Shown here in pieces: positions 1 through 6,597 of a DNA stretch of 17,320 nt. The DNA is from Geobacter sp. UBA4074 (lineage in GTDB: Bacteria > Desulfobacterota > Desulfuromonadia > Geobacterales > Pseudopelobacteraceae). Position 1 is the first letter of the stretch. Every line of letters begins with the position of its first letter. Both the position numbers and the translations under genes were made by a program. A model generated the notes under the pieces. It was given only the letters and a program-made list of their open reading frames with translations. It was not told where the DNA came from and ran no database searches. The stretch lies in the NCBI GenBank assembly GCA_002383415.1, contig DFYU01000059.1:1-17320 (forward strand), given 5' to 3'.

Positions 1-85
1 GGTGGATCGAACCATGGTGACAACCAGGACAAAAGTGGGTCTGCACATCCTTGAGACTGACCGGTTTTGCAAATACCTGCTTCAT
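1..85 (-). CDS. korB: 2-oxoacid:ferredoxin oxidoreductase, beta (TPP-binding) subunit, 5' end only
   Basis: Partial gene: only the first 28 codons lie in the window, read leftward from an ATG at 85-83. The visible peptide includes FCPGCHHG at about residues 18-25. This Cys-Pro-Gly-Cys-x-His-Gly segment is typical of the N-terminus of beta subunits of 2-oxoacid:ferredoxin oxidoreductases, where cysteines ligate a 4Fe-4S cluster and the subunit binds thiamine pyrophosphate. An AGAGG ribosome-binding site overlaps the korA stop codon, and only 10 bases separate the two genes, so they are co-transcribed and probably translationally coupled. The subunit would perform the decarboxylation chemistry with KorA. 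Substrate (2-oxoglutarate or branched-chain 2-oxoacid) cannot be decided from this fragment. Confidence 0.85.
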   Translation of the reverse strand, partial: MKQVFAKPVSLKDVQTHFCPGCHHGSIH

Positions 86-95
86 ACCAAAACCT

Positions 96-1157
96 CTAGA
101 CACGTTTCTTGATCTGCTCAAACAACTCTTCCGGGGTGGGCAGCGAGCCGGCTCCCGGCGGGCGGCCATAAAAATCCACCTCGGCATCCCGGGCCACACT
201 CAGGCGGACATCGTCCACCATCTGGCCGGTAGACAACTCGACGGTCAACCAGTTTTTGCAACGGGCCGACAGCTCTGCATAGGCCTGCCTGGGAAACGGA
301 AACAGGGTGATCGGCCGCAGCAGGCCGACTTTAAGCCCCTCGGCCCGCGCCATCTCAACCGCAGTGCGGGCGATGCGAGAGGTGGCGCCAAAGGCAGTTA
401 CGATCAGCTCGGCATCGGCGGTCTGAAACTCCTCCCAGCGCGACTCCTTGTCGGCCAGCTCCTGATAGCGGGCATACATCTTCCAGTGAAACTTTTCCAT
501 CTCACCATCACCCAGGTAGAGTGACTTAACCACATGCTGCGGGCCGCCACCGGTGCCCCGCACGGCCCACTCCTTATCCGGCAGCGTCACCTGAGGACGC
601 GGATTGGCCACGATCGACTCCTTCATCTGGCCCAGCACCGAATCGGCCAACAGCATAGCCGGCATCCGGTACTGGTAAGACAGGTCAAAGGCCAGCATGG
701 TCAGATCATACATCTCCTGGCCCGAGTTGGGGGCCAGCACGATGATCCGGTAACCACCATGGCCGCCTCCCTTGGTGGCCTGATGGTAATCGGCCTGGGA
801 GGCGTCGATACCGCCCAGACCGGGTCCGGCCCGCATGATATCTACGATCACGCCCGGCAACTCAGATCCGGCCATATAGGAGATACCTTCCTGCTTAAGC
901 GAAATGCCGGGGCCGGATGAGGAGGTCATGGCACGTACACCGCAGGCTGATGCCCCCAGCACCATATTGATGGCGCCGATTTCGCTCTCCACCTGGATAA
1001 AGGTGCCGCCCGTCTTGGGCAGTTCGCGGGAGAGATACTCGGGGATATCGCTCTGGGGGGTGATCGGATAGCCAAAATAACATTGCACACCGGCTTCGAT
1101 GGCGGCCATGGCCACTGCTTCATTGCCCTTCACAAACTTTCTGGGAGGCGTACTCAT
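96..1157 (-). CDS. korA: 2-oxoacid:ferredoxin oxidoreductase, alpha subunit (KorA/VorB type)
   Basis: 353-residue alpha subunit of a cytoplasmic oxidoreductase that converts a 2-oxoacid plus CoA to acyl-CoA, CO2 and reduced ferredoxin; the enzyme can run in reverse to fix CO2. The N-terminal pyrimidine-binding domain is recognisable from GNEAVAMAAIEAG (about 11-23), FGYPITPQSDIPEYL (about 28-42) and TSSSGPGISLKQEG (about 78-91). The C-terminal region holds a swivel domain (GLLRPITLFPFP, near 275-290). Length is normal for the family. The ATG at 1157-1155 immediately follows the korD stop (TAG then ATG), and AAGGAGG lies inside the korD 3' end, 8 bases upstream. Family members are named either KorA (2-oxoglutarate) or VorB (2-ketoisovalerate). 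The ferredoxin-alpha-beta gene order matches the Geobacter kor operon, so KorA is preferred, but substrate assignment is inference. Confidence 0.9.
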   Translation of the reverse strand: MSTPPRKFVKGNEAVAMAAIEAGVQCYFGYPITPQSDIPEYLSRELPKTGGTFIQVESEIGAINMVLGASACGVRAMTSSSGPGISLKQEGISYMAGSELPGVIVDIMRAGPGLGGIDASQADYHQATKGGGHGGYRIIVLAPNSGQEMYDLTMLAFDLSYQYRMPAMLLADSVLGQMKESIVANPRPQVTLPDKEWAVRGTGGGPQHVVKSLYLGDGEMEKFHWKMYARYQELADKESRWEEFQTADAELIVTAFGATSRIARTAVEMARAEGLKVGLLRPITLFPFPRQAYAELSARCKNWLTVELSTGQMVDDVRLSVARDAEVDFYGRPPGAGSLPTPEELFEQIKKRV

Positions 1158-1370
1158 CTAGTTCTCCTCCTTGAAAACCGTAATGGCAACGTCAGGGCAC
1201 ATCTCTGCGCACAGGGTGCAGCCGGTGCAGTGTTCCTGGCTGCTGAACACGGCCACGGTGTAGCCCAGCGCATTGGGGGTTTCGCTCAAGGAAACCAGCT
1301 TCTTGGGGCAGGCGATGGTGCAGAGGCCGCAGCCCTTGCAACGATCCTCTTCAATCACGATGTACGGCAT
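1158..1370 (-). CDS. korD: 2-oxoacid:ferredoxin oxidoreductase, ferredoxin-like delta subunit
   Basis: 70-residue 2[4Fe-4S] ferredoxin subunit that carries electrons from the catalytic KorAB core to soluble ferredoxin. Two complete cluster motifs are visible: CKGCGLCTIACP near residues 12-23 and CTGCTLCAEMCP near 48-59, each of the form C-x2-C-x2-C-x3-C-P. I place the start at the ATG at 1370-1368, giving MPYIVIEEDRC. It has TGAGGA about 8 bases upstream, and the iron-sulfur domain begins right after it. The same frame stays open to 1463, but those 31 extra residues lack ferredoxin character and would begin upstream of the proposed promoter. First gene of the korDAB(C) operon; its stop abuts the korA ATG. 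Confidence 0.9.
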   Translation of the reverse strand: MPYIVIEEDRCKGCGLCTIACPKKLVSLSETPNALGYTVAVFSSQEHCTGCTLCAEMCPDVAITVFKEEN

Positions 1371-1417
1371 GTCTCGATCCTCAGAAAACGGGCATAAACA
1401 AGCTTGCGAAAGTGTGT

Positions 1418-1447
1418 TTAGTAACAGACCCCGACCAGCGAGGTCAA
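1418..1447 (-). promoter_or_regulatory. Putative sigma-70 promoter of the kor operon
   Basis: Reading leftward, TTGACC (1447-1442) is followed after 18 bases by TACTAA (1423-1418). Transcription would start near 1411, leaving a leader of about 40 bases before korD. The match is moderate (5/6 and 4/6). The position also supports the shorter korD start, since the alternative ATG at 1463 lies upstream of it. Confidence 0.4.
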
Positions 1448-1463
1448 ATATTTTTTCCGTCAA

Positions 1464-1558
1464 ACTTCACAGCGCAACTAAATTAATACTTGATTTGCTT
1501 ATATATTACTGTTAGAGGAAGCTGCGTACTCTATAAAATCACTATATTTGGAGGAAGT
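1464..1558. promoter_or_regulatory. A+T-rich divergent intergenic region between korD and the mucR-like gene
   Basis: About 95 bases, much richer in A+T than the flanking genes and full of T-A steps (for example TTATATATTA near 1499-1508, CTATAAAAT at 1531-1539). A TATAAA at 1532-1537 could be the -10 of the mucR-like gene, but its -35 (CTGTTA, 1509-1514) is poor. MucR proteins are known to bind A+T-rich DNA containing T-A steps and often repress their own genes, so self-binding here is plausible but unproven. Confidence 0.3.
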
Positions 1559-2080
1559 ATGTCATCGATTCTGGTTGAGTTGACTGCCAACATTGTATCA
1601 TCCCACGCTGCTTCAGTAGAAATGAGCTCCGACGAACTGCTGCAAGAGATCCAAAAGGTCTACGGCATGCTGAAACAGCTTGAAGGCGATCTGCCGGTTG
1701 AAGGAGAGGCCGCTGCCAAGTCGGCTCCTGCCATGGCACCCAAAAAGTCGATCCAGAAGGACCAGGTGGTCTGCCTGATCTGTAACAAGGGCGGCTTCAA
1801 GACCCTGACCCGTCACCTGAAGCAGGTCCACAATATGAAGCCGGGCGAGTACCGCAAACAGTTCGGTCTGCCGGCCGGCACCGCCCTGGCTGCCAAAAGC
1901 TATTCAGAGGCACGCCGTGCCGCCGCCCAGAAGAACAACCTGGCCGCCAACCTGGAGAAGGCCCGTGCCACCCGCATGGCCAACCTGGCTGCCAAGAAAA
2001 AGACCGCTCCGGCCAAGGCCAAGAAGGCGGTCGTTGCCAAGCCGGTGGCCAAGGCTGCTAAACCAGCCAAAAAGAAGTAA
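1559..2080 (+). CDS. MucR/Ros-family zinc-finger transcriptional regulator with a lysine/alanine-rich tail
   Basis: 173-residue DNA-binding protein. The N-terminus (MSSILVELTANIVSSHAASV) matches the oligomerisation region of MucR proteins, which act as gene silencers resembling H-NS. A zinc finger of the form C-x2-C-x10-H-x4-H lies at C72, C75, H86 and H91, followed by NMKPGEYRKQFGLP (about 92-105), the conserved segment of the Ros/MucR fold. From about residue 140 the protein is almost entirely Lys, Ala and Pro, resembling the histone H1-like tails of bacterial nucleoid proteins. The start is the ATG at 1559 after TTGGAGGAA; the frame is open to 1490, but only the shorter form begins at the family N-terminus. 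It is transcribed alone, ends at a strong terminator and may bind the A+T-rich region it shares with korD. Targets unknown. Confidence 0.85.
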   Translation: MSSILVELTANIVSSHAASVEMSSDELLQEIQKVYGMLKQLEGDLPVEGEAAAKSAPAMAPKKSIQKDQVVCLICNKGGFKTLTRHLKQVHNMKPGEYRKQFGLPAGTALAAKSYSEARRAAAQKNNLAANLEKARATRMANLAAKKKTAPAKAKKAVVAKPVAKAAKPAKKK

Positions 2081-2102
2081 CTGCATTCAGAGTTGCTACG
2101 TA

Positions 2103-2134
2103 AAAACCGCCTCTTTCGTGAGGCGGTTTTTTTT
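2103..2134. terminator. Bidirectional Rho-independent terminator between mucR-like gene and ksgA
   Basis: A perfect 11-base inverted repeat (AAAACCGCCTC, 2103-2113, with GAGGCGGTTTT, 2120-2130) encloses the 6-base loop TTTCGT. It has eight T on the plus strand (2127-2134) and five on the minus strand. It ends the mucR-like transcript and, from the other side, the long minus-strand operon; the ksgA stop codon (2135-2133) lies within the T run. Confidence 0.92.
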
Positions 2135-2948
2135 ATTGCTTCAATACAGTGTGCAGTGCTCGACTTAAGCTGGCAAACTCCTCAAGGTTCAGGGTTTCAC
2201 CACGACGACGACCGTCAATACCGCACGCGGCCAACACCTGTTCCAGGGATGCCGGTTCAAGCAGCTCGGCGCTTTTGAGACAGTTCCACAAGGTCTTGCG
2301 GCGCATGGCAAAGGCAGCCTTGACTACCCGCTCAAACAGAACCTGATCATCCACCTCAACCCGCGAAGCTGGCAGCGGTACCAGGCTGATCACCACCGAA
2401 TCCACCTTGGGGGCCGGATGAAAGCAACCAGGCGGCACCACAAACTCTCGCTTTACGTCGAACCACTGCCGGAACAAAACCGTCAGCACCCCGTAGTCGC
2501 TGCAGTCCGGCGGCGCCGCCAGCCGTTCGCCCACCTCCTTCTGCAGCATCACCACTAACCTTGAAAAACGCTGGCGCTCTTCAAGGAATCTGAACAACAC
2601 CGGGGTGGAGATGTTATAGGGCAGATTGGCCACCACCTTGAAGCGGTCGCTGCCCAACAGTTCCGCAAAATCAACCTTGAGCACATCCTGCTCATGAATG
2701 ATGACCTGCGGCTCAGTGCTGAAGCGTTGTCGCAGAATGGCGGCCAGATCACGGTCGAACTCCACCGCCACCAGCCGCCGCACCCGTTGGGCCAGCAGTT
2801 CGGTCAGGGCACCCCGGCCCGGCCCCACCTCCAGCACACAATCCTCAGGCACCAGTTGCGCGGACGACAGAATCTTTGCAATGATGTTGCGGTCAGTCAG
2901 AAAGTTCTGGCCCAAGGCCTTGCGGGGACGGGGGTAGTGCAGACTCAT
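2133..2948 (-). CDS. ksgA: 16S rRNA (adenine1518/1519-N6)-dimethyltransferase
   Basis: 271-residue KsgA (RsmA). It uses four S-adenosylmethionine to dimethylate two adjacent adenines in helix 45 of 16S rRNA during late assembly of the small subunit. Visible landmarks are KALGQNFL (about 10-17), the SAM-binding loop VLEVGPGRGALTE (about 38-50), the acidic residue in AVEFD (about 61-65), and NLPY (108-111), the catalytic motif IV. The C-terminal segment RRKTLWNCL is also typical. The start is the ATG at 2948, preceded by TGGAG at 8 bases, and it overlaps the tsaD stop as ATGA. An in-frame TTG at 2966 would add six residues but has no support. Last gene of the minus-strand operon; length is normal. 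Confidence 0.95.
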   Translation of the reverse strand: MSLHYPRPRKALGQNFLTDRNIIAKILSSAQLVPEDCVLEVGPGRGALTELLAQRVRRLVAVEFDRDLAAILRQRFSTEPQVIIHEQDVLKVDFAELLGSDRFKVVANLPYNISTPVLFRFLEERQRFSRLVVMLQKEVGERLAAPPDCSDYGVLTVLFRQWFDVKREFVVPPGCFHPAPKVDSVVISLVPLPASRVEVDDQVLFERVVKAAFAMRRKTLWNCLKSAELLEPASLEQVLAACGIDGRRRGETLNLEEFASLSRALHTVLKQ

Positions 2949-3973
2949 GGCTGTGGCTCCAGGCAACCGGCCTGATCCAACGGCCAGGTGGCCAAGCCAT
3001 CCAGTTCCAGGCCATCACAACAACCGGACGCAAGATAGGCATCAGCAGCCACCGCCAACATGGCGGCATTATCGCCGCACAACGATGGCGGCGGAATCTG
3101 TAACTCGATACCACGCCGGGCGGCCATGGCCTGCATGGCACTACGCAGGCCGCTGTTGCAGGCCACCCCGCCGGCCACCACCAGACGCTCCAGCCCTTCC
3201 TGCAGCAGGGCAGCCTCGGTCTTTTTGACCAGCACCTCACAGGCCGCGGCCTGAAAGGAGGCGCACAGGTCCGGCAGTTCATGCCGCTCGACGCTCAGGG
3301 GATGTTTCTGCAGGTGCGTCAGCACGGCCGTCTTCAGACCGCTGAAGCTGAAGTTAAGGGAGCCGTCGTGTAACAACGGTCGGGGAAACCTGACGCTGGC
3401 CGGGTTGCCCTGCTTGGCCAGCGCGTCAATCCGTGCCCCGGCCGGATAATCCAGCCCCAACAGAGTGCCGGCCTTGTCAAAGGCCTCACCGGCGGCGTCA
3501 TCAATGGTACGACCCAAGGTACGGTAGCGCCCCACCCCCTCCACCCGGTAGAGGTGGGTGTGGCCACCGGACACCACCAGGGCCAAAAAGGGAAAGGCCA
3601 GTGGCTGCTGCAGAAATCCGGCCAGCAGGTGCCCCTCGATATGATGCACCCCCACCAACGGAATCTTGCAGGCCAGGGCCAACGACTTGGCCACCGAGAT
3701 CCCCACCAGCAAAGCACCCAACAGGCCGGGGCCACGGGTGACGGCAATCCCCTCGATCTGCTCCAGGGTGACGCCGGCCTCAGCCAGGGCCTGACGGATG
3801 ACTGGTGTAATCAATTCCAGGTGCCGACGGGAGGCGATCTCCGGCACCACGCCGCCGTATGCGGCATGGATCGCCACCTGGGACGAGACCACGCTGGAGA
3901 GAACGGAGCGGCCGTCGCGGACAACCGCGGCGGCCGTTTCATCGCAGGATGTTTCAATGGCAAGTACAAGCAT
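2945..3973 (-). CDS. tsaD: tRNA N6-adenosine threonylcarbamoyltransferase TsaD
   Basis: 342-residue TsaD (formerly Gcp, YgjD, Kae1 family). Together with TsaB and TsaE it transfers the threonylcarbamoyl group to A37 of tRNAs that read ANN codons, an essential modification. The ASKHA fold begins with MLVLAIETSCDETAAAVV. The metal-binding motif His-x3-His is at H111 and H115 (VHHIEGHL), the same positions as in the E. coli protein. Nucleotide-binding elements VVSGGHTHL (about 132-140) and GVACNSGLR (near 270) are present. The start is the ATG at 3973; the leader has only a weak AAGAAA as ribosome-binding site. The gene overlaps ksgA by 4 bases. A structured repeat separates it from phoH upstream, so its expression may differ from that of the genes before it. 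Confidence 0.95.
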   Translation of the reverse strand: MLVLAIETSCDETAAAVVRDGRSVLSSVVSSQVAIHAAYGGVVPEIASRRHLELITPVIRQALAEAGVTLEQIEGIAVTRGPGLLGALLVGISVAKSLALACKIPLVGVHHIEGHLLAGFLQQPLAFPFLALVVSGGHTHLYRVEGVGRYRTLGRTIDDAAGEAFDKAGTLLGLDYPAGARIDALAKQGNPASVRFPRPLLHDGSLNFSFSGLKTAVLTHLQKHPLSVERHELPDLCASFQAAACEVLVKKTEAALLQEGLERLVVAGGVACNSGLRSAMQAMAARRGIELQIPPPSLCGDNAAMLAVAADAYLASGCCDGLELDGLATWPLDQAGCLEPQP

Positions 3974-3994
3974 ATCGATCGATTTCTTTTAGTT

Positions 3995-4118
3995 AGGAAA
4001 CACGATATTTTCGCAAGATCAAGGCGCCCGAGGGAGTGCGCGGAGGCGTACTCACGCAGTACGTCGCACAAGCACAACCGACGGGCAACACCGATATTGC
4101 GGAAAGAGCGCGTTTCTA
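3995..4118. repeat. Nested palindromic intergenic repeat element between phoH and tsaD
   Basis: About 120 bases that fold back on themselves as an imperfect long palindrome. The outer arms at 3998-4016 and 4097-4115 match in 15 of 19 positions when one is reverse-complemented. Inside are paired blocks GCCCG/CGGGC (4026-4030 with 4082-4086), GTGCG/CGCAC (4036-4040 with 4065-4069), and a central hairpin GTACT/AGTAC (4048-4052 with 4058-4062, loop CACGC). The right end touches the phoH stop codon. It has no coding potential and no T-tract, so it is not an ordinary terminator. I recall similar elements scattered between genes in Geobacter genomes, but could not check. It may stabilise or process the phoH-tsaD RNA, or be a non-autonomous mobile repeat. 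Confidence 0.7.
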
Positions 4119-5432
4119 GAGCAGGTTGGCCGCCAACTCCGCCAATTCAGACCGCTCACCGCGCGTCAAAGTAACGTGCGCCGATATCCGCTCATGTTTA
4201 AAGCGTTCCACCAGATAGGACAGGCCGTTGCTGGAGGAGTCCACATAGGGGTTGTCAATCTGGTACGGGTCGCCGGTCAGGATGATCTTAGTCCCCTCCC
4301 CGGCCCGGGTCACGATGGTCTTGATCTCGTGGGGGGTCAGGTTCTGGGCCTCATCCACGATCAGGTACTGATTGGGGATCGAACGGCCACGGATGTAGGT
4401 CAACGGCTCAATATCCAGCAGCCCCATGGCCATCAGTTCCTTGTAGCCCTTGCTGTGACGCTTTTCCGACTCATGCCCTGAGATCAGCAGTTCCACGTTG
4501 TCAAAGATCGGCTGCATCCAGGGGGTCAGCTTTTCCTCAATATCACCCGGCAAAAAACCTAGATCCTTGCCCATCGGGAAAACCGGACGGGAGACCAGCA
4601 GACGGTTGTAGACGTTCTCCTCTGCCACCTTCTGCAGACCGGCGGCAATGGCCAACAGGGTCTTGCCGGTGCCGGCCTTGCCCACCAGGCTGACCAACTT
4701 GACGTTATCATCCATCAGGGCATCCAGGGCGAACTGCTGCTCGCGGTTACGGGCATAGATACTCCAGATCCCTTCTTTCGGTATTTTGCGCACCGGCACG
4801 ATCTTGCCCTGGGCCGCATCAAAGCGGCAGAGGGCGGTATGGGACGGATTGCCCGCATCCACCAGGGTGGCGAACTCATTGGGCAACAACCCCTCCGGCG
4901 CCTCCAGCCAGCCCTGGCCATAAAAGCGGTCGATCGCCTCCGGATCGATCTCCATGTTGCGGGCACCGGCGTACAGCTCCTGGATATCCACCTTGTCTGA
5001 TTCGTAATCCTCGGCCGCAATACCGATGGCATCGGCCTTGATCCGCAGGTTGGTATCCTTGGTGACGAAGATCACCGTCTCGTCGCTAAAGCGTTCCTTG
5101 GTGGCCAGGGCCACCGCCAGGATCCGGTTATCACCCTTGTCGTCCCGCAGGTCTTTGGGCAGTCGATTAAGACACTGCTCCTCGCACAGTTCAACCCTTA
5201 GCATGCCGCCGCCCGGCATCCCGACGCCGCTGGCCAGGGAACCCTTTTCACGCAACGTATCGAGGATACGGGAAACCGCACGGGCGTTACGGCCCGTCTC
5301 GTTCATATCCTTTTTGAAGCGATCCACCTCCTCAATCACGGTGATCGGGACAATGATGGTGTTGTCCTGAAACCTGAACAGGGACTGGGGATCATGAAGC
5401 AGCACGTTGGTGTCCAGCACGAAAAATTTCAT
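4116..5432 (-). CDS. PIN-PhoH protein: PIN-domain RNase fused to PhoH-family ATPase
   Basis: 438-residue two-domain protein (PhoH2/YlaK type). The N-terminal PIN nuclease domain (about 1-140) starts with FVLDTNVLLHD and carries candidate metal-binding acids D7, E34/E35, D101 (DNRILAVAL) and D126 (TKDTNLR). The C-terminal PhoH ATPase has Walker A GKAGTGKT (251-258), Walker B YLIVDEAQ (356-363, D360/E361) and LTGDPYQID (385-393). Family members studied elsewhere couple ATP-driven RNA unwinding to RNA cleavage; they are often chromosomal housekeeping genes and some behave as toxins. The start ATG at 5432 overlaps the stop of the cysteine desulfurase-like gene (ATGA), with AAGGA upstream. The stop lies at the edge of the palindromic repeat. 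Both domains look intact. Biological substrate unknown. Confidence 0.9.
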   Translation of the reverse strand: MKFFVLDTNVLLHDPQSLFRFQDNTIIVPITVIEEVDRFKKDMNETGRNARAVSRILDTLREKGSLASGVGMPGGGMLRVELCEEQCLNRLPKDLRDDKGDNRILAVALATKERFSDETVIFVTKDTNLRIKADAIGIAAEDYESDKVDIQELYAGARNMEIDPEAIDRFYGQGWLEAPEGLLPNEFATLVDAGNPSHTALCRFDAAQGKIVPVRKIPKEGIWSIYARNREQQFALDALMDDNVKLVSLVGKAGTGKTLLAIAAGLQKVAEENVYNRLLVSRPVFPMGKDLGFLPGDIEEKLTPWMQPIFDNVELLISGHESEKRHSKGYKELMAMGLLDIEPLTYIRGRSIPNQYLIVDEAQNLTPHEIKTIVTRAGEGTKIILTGDPYQIDNPYVDSSSNGLSYLVERFKHERISAHVTLTRGERSELAELAANLL

Positions 5433-6580
5433 GGGTTTCCTTTCTGGATAATGGTGGCAAGTGCAGTACAGCAGTGTTCAAGTTCTTCAGTAGTGGTGAA
5501 CCAGCCAGGACTGATCCGCAGGGTTCCGCCAGGATAGCTGCCGATGGTGCGGTGTGCCCGTGGCGCACAGTGCAGACCGGCCCTGACGGCTATACCATAC
5601 TCGCGGTCCAGTTCAAAGGCCAGTGCCGAGGCATCCCAGCCAGCTACCGTCAGTGAAAGCAGCCCAACCCGCTTTTGCGGATCAGCGGGGCCATACAATC
5701 GGCAACCCGGCAGCGCAGCCAGCTGTTCCCGCAGGTAGCTGCCATAGCCATGTTCCCGTTCGGCCACAGCAGGCAGGCCGGTTGTGGCAAGAAAGTCGAT
5801 ACCTGCCCTGAGCCCGGCGATGCCGGGCAGATTATGGGTACCGGCCTCAAAGCCCTCGGGAAAGCCTTCCGGCTGGTGGTCCTGATCGGAACTGCTACCG
5901 GTGCCCCCCGCCAGCAGGGGATGCAACCGCACGTGAGGAGCCACAGCCAGCAGGCCGGTGCCCTGAGGACCTAAAAGCCCCTTGTGTCCCGGTGCAGCCA
6001 GCAGATCAACCCCCAGGGCCTGCATATCAATCGGCAGACAACCGGCTGATTGGGCTGCATCCAGCAACACCAGGGCCCCAGACTCCCGGGCCACAGCCGC
6101 TATCTCGGCCACCGGCTGGATGCCGCCGGTGACGTTGGAGACATGGGCCAGCGCAACCAGGCGGGTCGTTGGACGTATCTCCCGACGGATGGCCTGCGGA
6201 TCCACCAGACCTTCAGTGTCGGCCGGCACGATGGAAAGCTCGACCCCTGCTTTTTGCAGCATAAATAGTGGCCGCAACAGCGAATTGTGTTCCATGGAGG
6301 TGGTAACCACATGGTCGCCTGGTTGCAACAGACCGCGCACCGCCGTATTCAACGCTTCGGTGGCGTTATGGGTAAAGACGATACGTGAAGAGTCAGCACA
6401 GTTAAAAAAATCTGCCAGTGCCTCACGGGTCTCGAACAGCAGGCGTGAGGCCTGCAGGGCCGCGCCGTAACCGCCCCTGCCCGGAGAGGCGCCGATCTGC
6501 TGCATGGCTGCCAACACGGCAGCATAGACCGCTGGTGGTTTGGGGTGTGATGTGGCTGCATTATCAAGATAGATGGACAT
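5429..6580 (-). CDS. Cysteine desulfurase-like class V aminotransferase
   Basis: 383-residue PLP enzyme of the cysteine desulfurase family. Visible features are YLDNAATSHPKP at the start, FTHNATEALN (about 69-78), MEHNS with H98 stacking on PLP, DAAQSAG (174-180, D174 and Q177), the PLP lysine K200 in PGHKGLLGPQG, and the catalytic cysteine C338 in RAGLHCAP. All residues needed to remove sulfur from cysteine as a persulfide are present. It resembles SufS/CsdA-like proteins more than IscS, and no scaffold or suf genes lie nearby. The sulfur acceptor is therefore unknown; a thiolated tRNA pathway is possible given the neighbours. I use the ATG at 6580 (AAGG about 5 bases upstream) rather than the in-frame GTG at 6586. 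It begins 17 bases after the beta-helix gene stop. Confidence 0.88.
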   Translation of the reverse strand: MSIYLDNAATSHPKPPAVYAAVLAAMQQIGASPGRGGYGAALQASRLLFETREALADFFNCADSSRIVFTHNATEALNTAVRGLLQPGDHVVTTSMEHNSLLRPLFMLQKAGVELSIVPADTEGLVDPQAIRREIRPTTRLVALAHVSNVTGGIQPVAEIAAVARESGALVLLDAAQSAGCLPIDMQALGVDLLAAPGHKGLLGPQGTGLLAVAPHVRLHPLLAGGTGSSSDQDHQPEGFPEGFEAGTHNLPGIAGLRAGIDFLATTGLPAVAEREHGYGSYLREQLAALPGCRLYGPADPQKRVGLLSLTVAGWDASALAFELDREYGIAVRAGLHCAPRAHRTIGSYPGGTLRISPGWFTTTEELEHCCTALATIIQKGNP

Positions 6581-6597
6581 AGACACCTTGGACAGCG

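Noticed and set aside
1371..1463. 31-residue N-terminal extension of korD
   Set aside because: Family members start right before the first iron-sulfur motif, the shorter start has a ribosome-binding site, and the predicted promoter lies within the extension.
3334..3747. Tryptophan- and proline-rich minus-strand frame within tsaD
   Set aside because: Out-of-frame shadow of tsaD, whose own frame has all family motifs.
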